Assembly (NCBI GenBank): GCA_002783405.1
Contig: PFGG01000055.1
Location: forward strand, 118,003-182,002
Direction of reading: 5' to 3'
Length of the DNA: 64,000 bases
From: a bacterium (Candidatus Blackallbacteria) CG13_big_fil_rev_8_21_14_2_50_49_14
Lineage (GTDB): Bacteria; Cyanobacteriota; Sericytochromatia; UBA7694
Within the stretch, counting starts at the first letter, position 1. Every line of letters starts with the position of its first letter. The translations under genes and the position numbers were made by a program. This document shows positions 51,276 to 60,971 of this stretch, piece after piece. The notes beneath the pieces are model-generated. The model had not been told where the DNA came from, did no database searches, and worked only from the letters and a program-made list of their open reading frames with translations.

Positions 51276-54200
51276 TTACTCCTCAAGCAAAGGCAATTCC
51301 TCATCGAGAAAACCCAAATCTTCCCATTGAGACTTGGTTTCAGAAGTATCGCCCTCTGATAAAGTTGCAGCAACCTGCTCATCTTCAAGCAGCTCAAGTT
51401 CTTCCCACTCAGCATTTTGAGGCTCAGAACCTGAGTCCATCGGCAATTCCTCGTCCAGAAAGCTCAAGTCTTCCCATTGGGCATCTGGGTCAGAAGCATT
51501 CCCCTCGGAAACAGTTTCATGGGCCTGTTGAACTTCAAGTGGCTCAGCGGCTTCCACTTCAGCATGTTGAGGTTCGGAATCTGTCGGGGTTTCCTCGTCC
51601 AGAAAGCTCAAGTCTTCCCATTGGGAGGTTCCTGATTCAGATGTATCAAGGGCTGGTTTGTCTTGCTCTGTGGCCTGTTCAGGCAACTGCATCAGAGTTT
51701 CCTGAGGGACAGGCCCCTCACTTCCAGGCAACTGCATCAGGGTTTCTTGGGGTACAGGCTCTCCGCCAGGCAATTGCTTCAAAATATCCTGGGGCACAGG
51801 CCCCTCTCCGCCGGGCAATTGCATCAGGGTCTGTGAAAGCAGCTTGTCTTCTTCATCCAGAAAAGCAAAAGCAGGATCTTCACTGTTTAACTCGCTCAAT
51901 TGAATTTCATCAGCACTCGCCAGGGTTTCTTCAGCAGGCGCTTCCTCATCCAAAAAGTCGAGCCCCTTCCAACGCTGCTCACTCTCCCCTGAAGCCTCAG
52001 GTTCCAGCTCTAAATCCTGCCAACGCTGGCTCGCCACAGCATCCAAAGCGGTCTGATCTTCTTCAGGCTTTTCCGCAGCAACGGGTTCTGAAATCAACTC
52101 CTGTTCAAGTTGAATTTCCAGCATCTGCTCAGGCCCGGTCTCCAATTCGCCAATCCGATCCAGATCCAAAATCCAACGATCTTCCTCGCTGGCCTGAGTG
52201 GGCTGTGCCAGGGGCTGTGCACCCACCTGCAGATGGGCGGTCCAAATATTCTCTCCCCGTCGGCTTAAACGCACCAGGCGTTCCTGACTGGCAGAACTTA
52301 CCAAAAGATCTCCATTCTCCAAGATCTGACAATGATGCGGCGAAACCAAAGGATCTGCAGCCGTCCCTTTGAGAATCAGAGTTTCATCTCCGGGCCGCAC
52401 CCAAACCAGACGGTGATTGCCCGTATCAGCAATCAAGGTACTGCCATCTTCTAAACGGTGGGCAAAAGCTGGGCTGTTCAATTCTTCAGGCCCCGCTCCC
52501 GGAAACATCAAAAGCCCCCAAGACCAAAGCTCTTCACCTTTCAACGAAATTTCACAGACACGGTGCAGCTCCACATCCGCATAAAGTACGGTTCCTGTAG
52601 GCGTCAGCTCAGCATAGTGTGGATTCATAATCTGATGCGGCGGCCCATATTCCCAATTCACCTGGCTGTCTGAGGTTAAAGTCACCAGACGGTGGTTCCC
52701 TTCATCGGCCACCAATAAAAATCCTTGGGGTGTTAAAACCGCGCTGCGCGGGTTTTGTAAGGGGCCACGCCACTGCCTGCGAATTTTACGGGTTTCTAAA
52801 TCTATTTCAAGGATACGGCCATTGCCAGTATCCGTCACCAAAAGGCTTTCGGGCAAGGTTTCAAGTCGATAGGGCTGAAACAACTGTTCGCCACTTTCTT
52901 TGCCCCAGAACCAAAGAATTTCACCTTGCCAATTAAACCCAGCAATCACATCCTGCATCAAACTGGGCAAATAAAACAGGTCATCCTTGCGGGAATCCAC
53001 CAAAGCCCAGGTATCCACACGGGGCAGATCCGGGCGATGAATGCCGACACGCGTTTCAAAATTTAAAAGTTCCTGGGCATTGGCTTGCTGCCGCTGCTGA
53101 GCGATTTGCAGCAATTGGTTATGAAACCAGGGATACTTCGCCCCCAATTCCTGCACCTGTCGTGTTTCCAATTCATACATTTTGCAATAATCTTCGGTGC
53201 GCACCGTGGCTGAGCGGGGAATATCCAGTAAAACTGACATTTCGCCAAAGATTTCGCCCGCGCCCAATTCAATCACCGGGGTTTTATCCCCCTTGCGCTG
53301 AATACTGACACGGCCTTCAAGCAACATAAACAAAGAGCCGCCCGACTCATTGCGGCTGAAAACCGTCTGTTCTGGCATATAGGCATGGGCCCTTACCAAA
53401 TGCGAAAGCGCATCAAAGAATTCATTTCCCGCCTTGGCAAAAAGCGGAAATTCGCGAATTTTCTGTTCCGCCAGACGTGAGCGCAATTCCTCCTGCAGGG
53501 CCTCTGATTTGCGTTCGCGAAATTGTTTGAAGCGACGCTGATGATCGGCATCGACCTGGCGCACCAGGTGAAAGAGCTGGGGAAATTTGACCACGGCTTT
53601 TTTAAATTCTCCCCGTTCCAAAGAGAGAATGCGCACCTCTCCCTTGGCGCGAAAACCTGGCTTGGGTACATTGGAATCTTCAGCCAGCAGGGCCTGTTGA
53701 CCGCAAATCTCCCCCACCTCTAGGGTAAAAATCACGACCCCTTCTTCTTCAGCAGAAACCACCTCCAACTGGCCCTCCAAAAGCATATACAGGGCATTGC
53801 CCAATTCTCCGGGCCGTATCAGCCAATCTTCAGATTTTACTTTCAGGCGCTGCACAAACCCCGCAAGCGCCAGTAAATGCTCTTCGCTGGCATCGGCAAA
53901 CTGATGAATTTTGCGCAGCTCCTCCAGCATTTCCTGCTGTTGTTTTTTGCGCACCTCGGCATTGGAGCGGGTGCGAAACTGAGCCCGCAGTAAAGATTGA
54001 TCCGAAACCGTGGCCTGGGGAAAAGCCTGAATCCAACGGGTTATTTCTTTTTCAGGACTGAACTGCATCATCAGATTTTCACCCGCGAAGACCAATTCCC
54101 CATTGTGTAAACGGGTCACCCAGGTCGGGGCAGGCAGATCTTTCCAATGGCTGCCATGAACAGGATCCGGGGGCCAATAACGAACCGCTCGCAGCCGTTT

Positions 54201-56492
54201 TCCTTCAGGGCTCAATTCCAAACAGGCCTGAAGCCCGGCATCGACAATCCAAGTGCGTCCATCCGGCAGACGGCGGGCAAGAAGAGGCTCCTGTACGCCT
54301 TGTTCAGCGCCAAAGACTCTGAGCAGTTCACTGCGGGGTGAAATTTCAAGCACCTCTTTGCGGCCAGGATCTGAAATCAGCCAGGTATCAGCAGGTGTTA
54401 ACTGTACATCACAGGGGGCCTTTAATTTTTCGGCATCTGGCGTTCTTAAACCAGGATAACGGCGCAAATGCCGACCGGAACGATCCAATTCCAGCACCCG
54501 TTGATTGCCCTGATCGACGATCAGCAGACATTCTTCCTGTTGACCCGGCCCCTGCTCCTTCAAATGGTAGGTCACCATCACAGGCTGACGCAAAGCCAAT
54601 TTTGCTTTCCAGATCAACTCACCACTGGGGCTGTATTCAGCGACCCGGTTGCCGGTTTTATCGGCCACCAGAAAATTATGGTTGGGAAGCACCGTGGCAT
54701 GTGACAAAGCCCCAATCTGCGCTTCTTTGCCGTCAAAAACCGTCAATAACTGGCGCCAGACGTTCATAATATAAAAACGGTTCTGTCCCGGCAAAACCAC
54801 CAGCATCTGCCCTGGAAACAGCTGTGTAGAAGTTTCTGCACTGAGCAAATGGCGCAGGTCGCGCTCGGCCGGCAAATCCAGACGATAAAAACAAGCGGGG
54901 CAAGCCAGGCCATCGTCCTGCTCCAAAGGCGTTTCACACAGCGGGCAAATATCCTCAAAACGTATTGATTTGCCGCTCAAACGCAATTGGCGCATCACTT
55001 CCAAAACTGCTTCCCGCGAAATTGGAGTGCGCAGGGAATGGTTTCCCATGACGTCTTCAAGCTCGCCTAAAACCACGCGTTGGGTACGCAATTGTTTGCG
55101 CAGCTCATGCGCCAGTTTTTTTAGACGTTTGACTTCTTCATTGTGTAAGAGCAGATTGGTCAAGGTCACACGGTAGAAAGCCCAATTGAGCAAATCGACA
55201 ATTGCGGCCTCGGCTTCAGCAGGTAAATCGAGTTCTTCGGCAGGTTCGCCGATCTGATCCCACAGGGCGGGATCATCTTTGGGGGGCTGGTAGACCTGGA
55301 ATTTCCCCTTCTTCTGGGGAGCCTGACGGGCCACCTTTAATTCGGGCTCAGGTTCTTTTTCTGCTTCCTTAAAATCACTTTCTGTCAGGATCTGTTCTTG
55401 CAAAAGAAAGGCTTCAAAACTGAGTTTTTCAAGCGCATGCAGGGGATTGTCTGCCGTATAGGCCAAAATAGAAGGCTGGCTACCATCATGAATTGCAAAG
55501 CGCCGAATCGTACGCACACTGCTGGTTTTGACGACGTTAATCACGGGTGAGCGCTGACCAACTTCTTCCAGCCAGGTATTAAAAAACAAAAGTTTGCCAT
55601 CGGGGCTGAGCTGCATGGGATCACAGGGCAAAATCCGCTGCATGCACCAGGAATCCCCCTTGATCTCAACAGAATAGGGAGTGCTCAGAGTTTCAGTGTC
55701 AAAATAGAGCAAACCAAATTGAGGTCTTTGGGTACAGATATACAAATAGCGCGGGTCGGGAGCAGGAAGCAAATTTCCCAGAACTCCCAGGCCTGAGCGC
55801 CAAATCTTATGCTTAAAATCCGAAAGATCAATCATCCAGAGCTGAATGCTCTCATTGTCTGTAATATATGCCATTTTTCCAGCAGAATCGAAACAAACAT
55901 TCAAGGTTCGATTACTGCCTGGCTTGCGAATCTGCCAGCGTTCGAGGATCTCATAATCCGTTAAAGAAATTGCAAGCACTTCTCCTGCCTGGCGATGGCT
56001 TACAAACAGGGTTTCACGGTCAGGGCTTAAGTACAAATCCACAGCATGGGGACGTTTGTCCTGCTGAATCACATCCAACAAAAAATCACTCAAAAGCAAA
56101 TAAGGATGGGTATGCAAACTGCTGGCCGTAATAAAACTGCGCTCTGGGGTCATCACCAATTCAGGCTGGCTGCCCTCCTCCAGTGAGATCGGGCGCATAT
56201 ATTTGCCCTCCTGATCAAGAGCAGCCCACTGCCTGCGCCCGCTTGTTGCAGAGGGTTCTGGACGCTGCTCTGTCAAGGCCACACGCGCGATTTCTTCGCC
56301 TGAGGGATATTGATTAAAATGCAAAATCAGGGTCTGCAGATCGACATGGCAGGAAATACCCGCAACCGCATCTTGCAAAGCCTGGCGTTGGGCCTGCCAA
56401 AGTCCCTGAAGTTCCTGAATCCGTTCTGTTGAAAAATTTTTCTGCTGGCTCAAATAGTGTAGCCAGCGCTCGGTCTGCGCTTCACTGCTCAT
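51276..56492 (-). CDS. Giant protein with NHL beta-propellers, zinc ribbon, two cNMP domains and peptide repeats
   Basis: The 1738-residue protein is modular. An N-terminal helical part is followed by a beta-propeller-like region (about 130-380) and a zinc ribbon (CPLCETPLEQDDGLACPACFY, near 540). A second propeller of NHL-type repeats (DKTGNRVAEYSPSGELIW, DQGNQRVLELDRSG) follows. Then come two cyclic-nucleotide-binding domains (ALYMLLEGQLEVVSAEEEG; SLFMLLEGRVSIQRKGDKTP with GAGEIFGEMSVLLDIPRSATVR) and another NHL region (DTGNGRILEIDLETRKIRRQW). The last ~290 residues are acidic and repetitive: five near-copies of QWEDLSFLDEELP and about four of LMQLPGGEGPVPQ. No signal peptide or membrane helix is seen. 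The fold suggests a signal-responsive scaffold; its partners are unknown. Confidence 0.88.
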   Translation of the reverse strand: MSSEAQTERWLHYLSQQKNFSTERIQELQGLWQAQRQALQDAVAGISCHVDLQTLILHFNQYPSGEEIARVALTEQRPEPSATSGRRQWAALDQEGKYMRPISLEEGSQPELVMTPERSFITASSLHTHPYLLLSDFLLDVIQQDKRPHAVDLYLSPDRETLFVSHRQAGEVLAISLTDYEILERWQIRKPGSNRTLNVCFDSAGKMAYITDNESIQLWMIDLSDFKHKIWRSGLGVLGNLLPAPDPRYLYICTQRPQFGLLYFDTETLSTPYSVEIKGDSWCMQRILPCDPMQLSPDGKLLFFNTWLEEVGQRSPVINVVKTSSVRTIRRFAIHDGSQPSILAYTADNPLHALEKLSFEAFLLQEQILTESDFKEAEKEPEPELKVARQAPQKKGKFQVYQPPKDDPALWDQIGEPAEELDLPAEAEAAIVDLLNWAFYRVTLTNLLLHNEEVKRLKKLAHELRKQLRTQRVVLGELEDVMGNHSLRTPISREAVLEVMRQLRLSGKSIRFEDICPLCETPLEQDDGLACPACFYRLDLPAERDLRHLLSAETSTQLFPGQMLVVLPGQNRFYIMNVWRQLLTVFDGKEAQIGALSHATVLPNHNFLVADKTGNRVAEYSPSGELIWKAKLALRQPVMVTYHLKEQGPGQQEECLLIVDQGNQRVLELDRSGRHLRRYPGLRTPDAEKLKAPCDVQLTPADTWLISDPGRKEVLEISPRSELLRVFGAEQGVQEPLLARRLPDGRTWIVDAGLQACLELSPEGKRLRAVRYWPPDPVHGSHWKDLPAPTWVTRLHNGELVFAGENLMMQFSPEKEITRWIQAFPQATVSDQSLLRAQFRTRSNAEVRKKQQQEMLEELRKIHQFADASEEHLLALAGFVQRLKVKSEDWLIRPGELGNALYMLLEGQLEVVSAEEEGVVIFTLEVGEICGQQALLAEDSNVPKPGFRAKGEVRILSLERGEFKKAVVKFPQLFHLVRQVDADHQRRFKQFRERKSEALQEELRSRLAEQKIREFPLFAKAGNEFFDALSHLVRAHAYMPEQTVFSRNESGGSLFMLLEGRVSIQRKGDKTPVIELGAGEIFGEMSVLLDIPRSATVRTEDYCKMYELETRQVQELGAKYPWFHNQLLQIAQQRQQANAQELLNFETRVGIHRPDLPRVDTWALVDSRKDDLFYLPSLMQDVIAGFNWQGEILWFWGKESGEQLFQPYRLETLPESLLVTDTGNGRILEIDLETRKIRRQWRGPLQNPRSAVLTPQGFLLVADEGNHRLVTLTSDSQVNWEYGPPHQIMNPHYAELTPTGTVLYADVELHRVCEISLKGEELWSWGLLMFPGAGPEELNSPAFAHRLEDGSTLIADTGNHRLVWVRPGDETLILKGTAADPLVSPHHCQILENGDLLVSSASQERLVRLSRRGENIWTAHLQVGAQPLAQPTQASEEDRWILDLDRIGELETGPEQMLEIQLEQELISEPVAAEKPEEDQTALDAVASQRWQDLELEPEASGESEQRWKGLDFLDEEAPAEETLASADEIQLSELNSEDPAFAFLDEEDKLLSQTLMQLPGGEGPVPQDILKQLPGGEPVPQETLMQLPGSEGPVPQETLMQLPEQATEQDKPALDTSESGTSQWEDLSFLDEETPTDSEPQHAEVEAAEPLEVQQAHETVSEGNASDPDAQWEDLSFLDEELPMDSGSEPQNAEWEELELLEDEQVAATLSEGDTSETKSQWEDLGFLDEELPLLEE

Positions 56493-56625
56493 TATTTATA
56501 ACCCTTGAATATTGCCTGAGTTCAGTTATTATACTAGCGAATAGGATTTACTTTTATACTGCTCCTTAAAAAATATACCCAATTCTCACAGCCCCAAATC
56601 CATAAAATGCTGAAAAGAGGCTCCC

Positions 56626-57228
56626 ATGCGCGATTTTAAACAAGAGACCGAAGCCTGGAAATTTTGGGATGCAGCCTGTGAAGCCCGTTATCAAGGGAAT
56701 GAATTTCCCTATCCCTATATTCTGCAGAACCGCGCAGATGTGATCGCCCTGTGTGAATGGATCGAAACACAGGCCATCCGCTCTTACCTCGAAATCGGCA
56801 TTTGGAGCGGAAAACTGGTTTCGCTGCTGCATTCCCTCTTTCAGTTTGAAAAGCTCGCGGTTTGCGATCTCCGGGACGCCGATAAATTTGGAGTAGAGAT
56901 TAAAGTGCCGCCTGAAACGCTCTGCTTTTGGGGAGATTCCTGCTCCAATGACTATATGAACTGGCGTAAAAACTTGGGGGAAATCGATCTGGTCTTGATT
57001 GATGGCGCCCACAGCCTTGAAGCTGTGATGGCTGATTTTGAGATCAACCGCCACTACCCCACCCGCTATCTGGCTTTTCACGATATCGGCAATCCACGCA
57101 CCCCTGATATTGTCAGGTTTTGGAACGCACTTCCAGGCGAAAAATGGAGCTTTTGCCAGCCTTTTTCAGAGCCCGAACTCCAAGATCTCGCCCCCATGGG
57201 AATTGGGGTCTGGAAAGTTCCCCTCTGA
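56626..57228 (+). CDS. Class I SAM-dependent methyltransferase-like protein
   Basis: The 200-residue protein has YLEIGIWSGKLVSLLHSLF (motif I, with Glu-Ile-Gly), LAVCDLRDADKF (motif II region), then LGEIDLVLIDGAHSLEAVMADFE and YLAFHDIGNP. The 'DlvfiDG.H.......D' block marks Methyltransf_24/CmcI-type enzymes. The acceptor is unknown. ATG 56626 is preceded by GAGGCTCCC; a weak site. It diverges from the 1738-residue gene. Confidence 0.8.
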   Translation: MRDFKQETEAWKFWDAACEARYQGNEFPYPYILQNRADVIALCEWIETQAIRSYLEIGIWSGKLVSLLHSLFQFEKLAVCDLRDADKFGVEIKVPPETLCFWGDSCSNDYMNWRKNLGEIDLVLIDGAHSLEAVMADFEINRHYPTRYLAFHDIGNPRTPDIVRFWNALPGEKWSFCQPFSEPELQDLAPMGIGVWKVPL

Positions 57229-57307
57229 GGGATTGAAATCCAGCTTCTGAACACCTATGATGGGATCATCAGCGTCTTGAGCTAAATAGGCGAGGGAGAA
57301 AAAGAGC

Positions 57308-57625
57308 ATGGAGACATTAGAGCAGAGAAAAGCGAATTACAAAAAATATTTGGAAATGGCCATTGATTTTGAAGAAGATGAAGAAATGCTTCAGGCGATT
57401 AAATACTACCGTGCAGCCTTAAAGTATTCACTGCATAAAAAAGATACGGATCATATTCACGGCAAAATTCAAAAATTACAGGCCAAAGCCCATTATGTCA
57501 GCGGAATGTTGGGAGAAGGACGAGAAGAAAAACCCCCCAATAAATTGCTGATGGGCTCGATTGCGCTGCTCGTTTCCCTGGGTATTCTCGTATTGCTCTC
57601 CCTCTTGATTCTCAAACCCTTCTGA
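57308..57625 (+). CDS. Small tail-anchored helical protein
   Basis: The 105-residue protein has a helical N-terminal part resembling a TPR/MIT-like hairpin (YKKYLEMAIDFEEDEEMLQAIKYYRAALKY). A basic and Pro-rich hinge and a C-terminal membrane helix (LLMGSIALLVSLGILVLLSLLILKPF) follow, so it should be anchored with its N-terminus in the cytoplasm. It ends three bases before the stop of the convergent aspartoacylase gene. GGGAG lies 12 bases before the ATG. The function is unknown. Confidence 0.75.
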   Translation: METLEQRKANYKKYLEMAIDFEEDEEMLQAIKYYRAALKYSLHKKDTDHIHGKIQKLQAKAHYVSGMLGEGREEKPPNKLLMGSIALLVSLGILVLLSLLILKPF

Positions 57626-57628
57626 AGT

Positions 57629-58498
57629 TCAAAGCAAAATCCGTTCCCGACGGGTCAAAGACAGCGCAAGACCTTTTTCATAATAGGCCTGTTCATTGAT
57701 AAAAACAGGCCAAACCGTCTCATGCCCCTGATAGACAATCGTCTGACCATTGAAAGCAGAAAACAGAGGTTTTTGGGGATACAGAGGCTGAAAATCACGT
57801 CCCAACAGCCCCGGATAGATCATGCCAGCCAAAGAACCATCTTTCTGGCGGGGAAAATCAAGGTTCTCAAGCTGCCTGTAAACCGTCAGCTCTCCTTCAT
57901 ATTCTTCAGCCTCTCCCACTTGCCAGGCAGCAAGATAATCCAAAGCCGCCGCCACAATCTGTTCTGTTTTAAAATACAAATCAGCGCGCAAAGTGCCATG
58001 CATCATGGGGCCCACCTCGAGAGTCAGATCTCTGGCTGCCACAGAAGGCAGATAAGGGCTCTCTTCCGCTGCCTGGGGCATAAAGTAAATTCTGACAAGG
58101 GCATCCTGTTGCACCAAATGGGCGCAAAGCTGACGGGTCAAACGATCTTCCAAGGCATCTTCACGGGAAAGAATCACTGTAAAGCCCATATTGCTGGTGG
58201 TATTGTGTAAATCAATCAAAAAATCAGTCTTTTGAAAGCTCTGATGCAAAACCTTCGCACGTTGTGCCTCATAGGAATCCAAAGCCAGATTGGCTAAATC
58301 CGCAGGGCGAAAGCAGCGGTTCAGATCCTCTTCCACATAACGCTGGTTGCGCTCAATGGCATGGGGGTTGGCCAGACAGGTTTCGACCTGAAAAGGATAC
58401 TGCCGAAAAGGCAAAATTTCTTTTTCCCATTTGCGGCACAGGTAAATCCCCCCCCATTCATTGCCATGGGTGCCGCCGACAATCAGCACACGCTGCAT
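57629..58498 (-). CDS. Aspartoacylase / succinylglutamate desuccinylase-family zinc amidohydrolase
   Basis: From ATG 58498 this is a 289-residue enzyme. RVLIVGGTHGNEWGGIYL holds the zinc-binding His and Glu (HGNE). ANPHAIERNQRYVEEDLNRCF is the next diagnostic block. FLIDLHNTTSNMG has the second zinc His. LTLEVGPMMHGTLR carries the catalytic Glu. The layout fits aspartoacylase (AspA), which releases aspartate from N-acetylaspartate. The substrate in this organism is unproven. A longer start at 58537 overlaps the upstream gene and is not preferred. It lies four bases after DUF4253. Confidence 0.88.
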   Translation of the reverse strand: MQRVLIVGGTHGNEWGGIYLCRKWEKEILPFRQYPFQVETCLANPHAIERNQRYVEEDLNRCFRPADLANLALDSYEAQRAKVLHQSFQKTDFLIDLHNTTSNMGFTVILSREDALEDRLTRQLCAHLVQQDALVRIYFMPQAAEESPYLPSVAARDLTLEVGPMMHGTLRADLYFKTEQIVAAALDYLAAWQVGEAEEYEGELTVYRQLENLDFPRQKDGSLAGMIYPGLLGRDFQPLYPQKPLFSAFNGQTIVYQGHETVWPVFINEQAYYEKGLALSLTRRERILL

Positions 58499-58502
58499 GA
58501 AT

Positions 58503-59270
58503 TCAGTCCCACCAAAAATACCAGACGGTGCTGTCAATCAAAGTCAACGCCAGATTTTCAAGCGTTTGCACCCCCTGCTCAACAATATCCGGGCAATAGG
58601 CATATTGCAGGCGCGCAAGTTCACGCGCTTCATCCAAATTTTGCACGGGTCGGGCAATCCGCAGTTCAATCAGATCATGGGAATGACTCACCAATTCAGC
58701 GCCATAGCGCACAAACCAAGTCTCCATCAGGCGAATATGCACATCACTGTCAGGGCAGGCATTCCAGCCTCCGGTATGCAACCAGGCGGGCACTTCCCAG
58801 GAATGAGGGGTAGGCACCAAGGCCAGTAAAACCTCGGCATAGGGTTGGCGAGACAAAATATCCACATGAATCGCGTAATGGTGTTGGGGTTGCATATTTT
58901 CAGGCGTAAAGAATTCAGCAAATTCATCGAATTCATCAAGATCCAATTCCAGATCTTCTTCAGAAGCATGGGCTGCCAACCATTTCTGAAGATCCAAACT
59001 GGCCGCACTCTTTAAAACAGCCTGGGGCGAGGGCAAAGAATCAGTAAAAGACCAGCTGTTCTTCAATAATTCCAAATCTGATACAGGCCCCAAAAGCACC
59101 GGCCAATAGCCTGCCTCAGGTGTGAACGCACGTAATTTCTGCCAAGTTTCAATCGCCGTTTTACCAGGCAGGCTCAGAAAATAGAGGGGCTGTTCAGCTC
59201 CTGGAATGACTTGAGCCTGAAGGGCTTGCGAAAAACCATTCTGCTTGAGCAGATTCTCCAGCTCCGGCAT
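58503..59270 (-). CDS. DUF4253 protein
   Basis: From ATG 59270 this is a 255-residue protein. GYWPVLLGPVSDLELL, PYAEVLLALVPTPHSWEVPAWLHTGGWNACPDSDVHIRLMETWFVRYGAELV and DLIELRIARPVQNLDEARELARLQYAYCPDIV match the DUF4253 pattern, ending with WYFWWD. The function is unknown; relatives appear near immunity or stress genes. It starts four bases after the decarboxylase stop and lies four bases before the aspartoacylase start, so the three are an operon. Confidence 0.85.
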   Translation of the reverse strand: MPELENLLKQNGFSQALQAQVIPGAEQPLYFLSLPGKTAIETWQKLRAFTPEAGYWPVLLGPVSDLELLKNSWSFTDSLPSPQAVLKSAASLDLQKWLAAHASEEDLELDLDEFDEFAEFFTPENMQPQHHYAIHVDILSRQPYAEVLLALVPTPHSWEVPAWLHTGGWNACPDSDVHIRLMETWFVRYGAELVSHSHDLIELRIARPVQNLDEARELARLQYAYCPDIVEQGVQTLENLALTLIDSTVWYFWWD

Positions 59271-59274
59271 GACA

Positions 59275-60792
59275 TCAAGCAACCACTTTGATGGTGTGCA
59301 GACGAATATCCTCAGGACCGTTAATAAAGCCGCCATAGCGATAGACCTGTTGGAGATAATCCACCAGCTCGCGGGTAATCAGCTCACCGGGCACCAGAAT
59401 GGGAATACCGGGTGGGTAAGGCGAAACAATTTCCGTGCAAATCCGACCCACAGAATTTTCAAAGGGAATGCGTTCTGTTTTGGCATAAAACGCTTCCCGC
59501 GGGGTCATGGCCGCAGGGGGAATCTCAGGCAAATCCAGAGTTTGCAAAAGGGGGCGCACCTGTTGGGGAATGCCATGGGCATGAAACTCCGTTGAGATTT
59601 GGCGCATGGCGTTGACCAGGCGCTCTAAATCACTGCGCGGATTGGCAAAGGTGACAATCGCCAGTACATTGGTAAGGGTTGCCATTTCAGCCTGAACGCC
59701 ATACTTTTCGTTGAGCAGATCGAGCACGTCAAAACCCGAAACGCCCATTTCCGAAACATTGATCACCAATTTGGTAAGATCAATGGCGTGAATACCGGGC
59801 TGGCCAATCCGCTCACGTCCAAAACAATGCACACCGGGAATCTTATTCAGTTCCTGACGGGCCCATTCCGAAACTTCAAGGGCATGGCTCAGCAAGGTTT
59901 TTCCATGCAAAGCCATCTGGCGGCGGGCCGTATCCAGTGAAGCCATCAAAACATAAGAAGGGCTGGTGCTCTGCACAATCTGAAGCACTTTACGCACCCG
60001 TTGCACATCGACATGGCCCGTATCGCGCATATGAAACATCGAGGCCTGGGTCATGCCCGCAATAATTTTATGGGTGGATTGCACCACCAAATCAGCTCCC
60101 GCATCCAGGGCCGAAACGGGCAAATCGGGGTGAAAATGCAAATGCGGGCCATGGGCTTCGTCTACCAAGAGAGGTTTATGATAGCGGTGACAGATTTTAG
60201 CTATGGCCTGAATATCTGAAGTCACCCCATAATAAGTAGGGTGCACAATCATCACGGCTTTGACGTCTGGATTGGCCTGAATACTGGCCTCAACTTCTTC
60301 GGGGGTAATGCTGTCGTAAAAGCCAAATTCCTGATCCCAAACGGGCTTGAGATACACAGGGATCGCACCGCTGAGCAGAATGCCACCAATCACAGATTTG
60401 TGAACATTGCGGGGAATCAGAATTTTATCCCCCGGATCGCAGACACTGAGCACCATGGTATGGTTGCCACAGGTTGAACCATTGACCAGAAAAAAGGAGT
60501 AATCGGCACCATAGGCTGCGGCAGCCAATTCCTGGGCTTCTTTAATCACATGTTCTGGATCGTGTAAATTGTCAACCTCAGGCAATTCACAGAGGTCAAT
60601 CCGAAACATATTGGTTCCGACCAGCTCGATAAATTCAGGATCAATACCCTGTCCATATTTATGACCTGGCGTATGAAAAGCGACCATGTCTTTCTTGAGA
60701 TAATCACGCAAGGCCTCAAAAAAAGGCGCGCGGCTTTGGGGGTTGAGAAGGTCTGAATCTGTCATGGCGGAAGTCTCTGCTGTTTCAATCAT
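59275..60792 (-). CDS. PLP-dependent Orn/Lys/Arg decarboxylase
   Basis: About 505 residues from ATG 60792 (or 496 from ATG 60765). APFFEALRDYLKKDMVAFHTPGHKYGQGIDPEF opens the family. NGSTCGNHTMVLSVCDPGDKILIPRNVHKSVIGG binds the PLP phosphate. KPLLVDEAHGPHLHF gives the Asp and His that stack on PLP, and VVQSTHKIIAGMTQAS has the Schiff-base Lys. This is the fold-type I, group III decarboxylase (arginine, lysine or ornithine). It starts polyamine synthesis or supports acid resistance; which amino acid is not clear from sequence. It leads the operon with DUF4253 and aspartoacylase genes. Confidence 0.92.
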   Translation of the reverse strand: MIETAETSAMTDSDLLNPQSRAPFFEALRDYLKKDMVAFHTPGHKYGQGIDPEFIELVGTNMFRIDLCELPEVDNLHDPEHVIKEAQELAAAAYGADYSFFLVNGSTCGNHTMVLSVCDPGDKILIPRNVHKSVIGGILLSGAIPVYLKPVWDQEFGFYDSITPEEVEASIQANPDVKAVMIVHPTYYGVTSDIQAIAKICHRYHKPLLVDEAHGPHLHFHPDLPVSALDAGADLVVQSTHKIIAGMTQASMFHMRDTGHVDVQRVRKVLQIVQSTSPSYVLMASLDTARRQMALHGKTLLSHALEVSEWARQELNKIPGVHCFGRERIGQPGIHAIDLTKLVINVSEMGVSGFDVLDLLNEKYGVQAEMATLTNVLAIVTFANPRSDLERLVNAMRQISTEFHAHGIPQQVRPLLQTLDLPEIPPAAMTPREAFYAKTERIPFENSVGRICTEIVSPYPPGIPILVPGELITRELVDYLQQVYRYGGFINGPEDIRLHTIKVVA

Positions 60793-60971
60793 GGTCTTAA
60801 TGGTTCTCTCTGCTTTTGAAAAGTACGCATTGGCCCCCCTATTGTACAGTGCTTCGGGAAACAATGGTTAAGTTCACGTTATTAACTTTGCCTTTACTTT
60901 TTCTGTAACCCCGATCACCAAATCCGAGCGTCTTTCTGGATTACGCTAGCTTTGCGAAAGAGGTATATTTC

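Noticed and set aside
51176..52372. Long plus-strand open frame of 398 codons
   Set aside because: It lies opposite the acidic repeat tail of the giant gene; Glu/Leu/Pro-rich repeats leave the antisense frame open. Its composition (Pro/Gln/Ser) is not protein-like.
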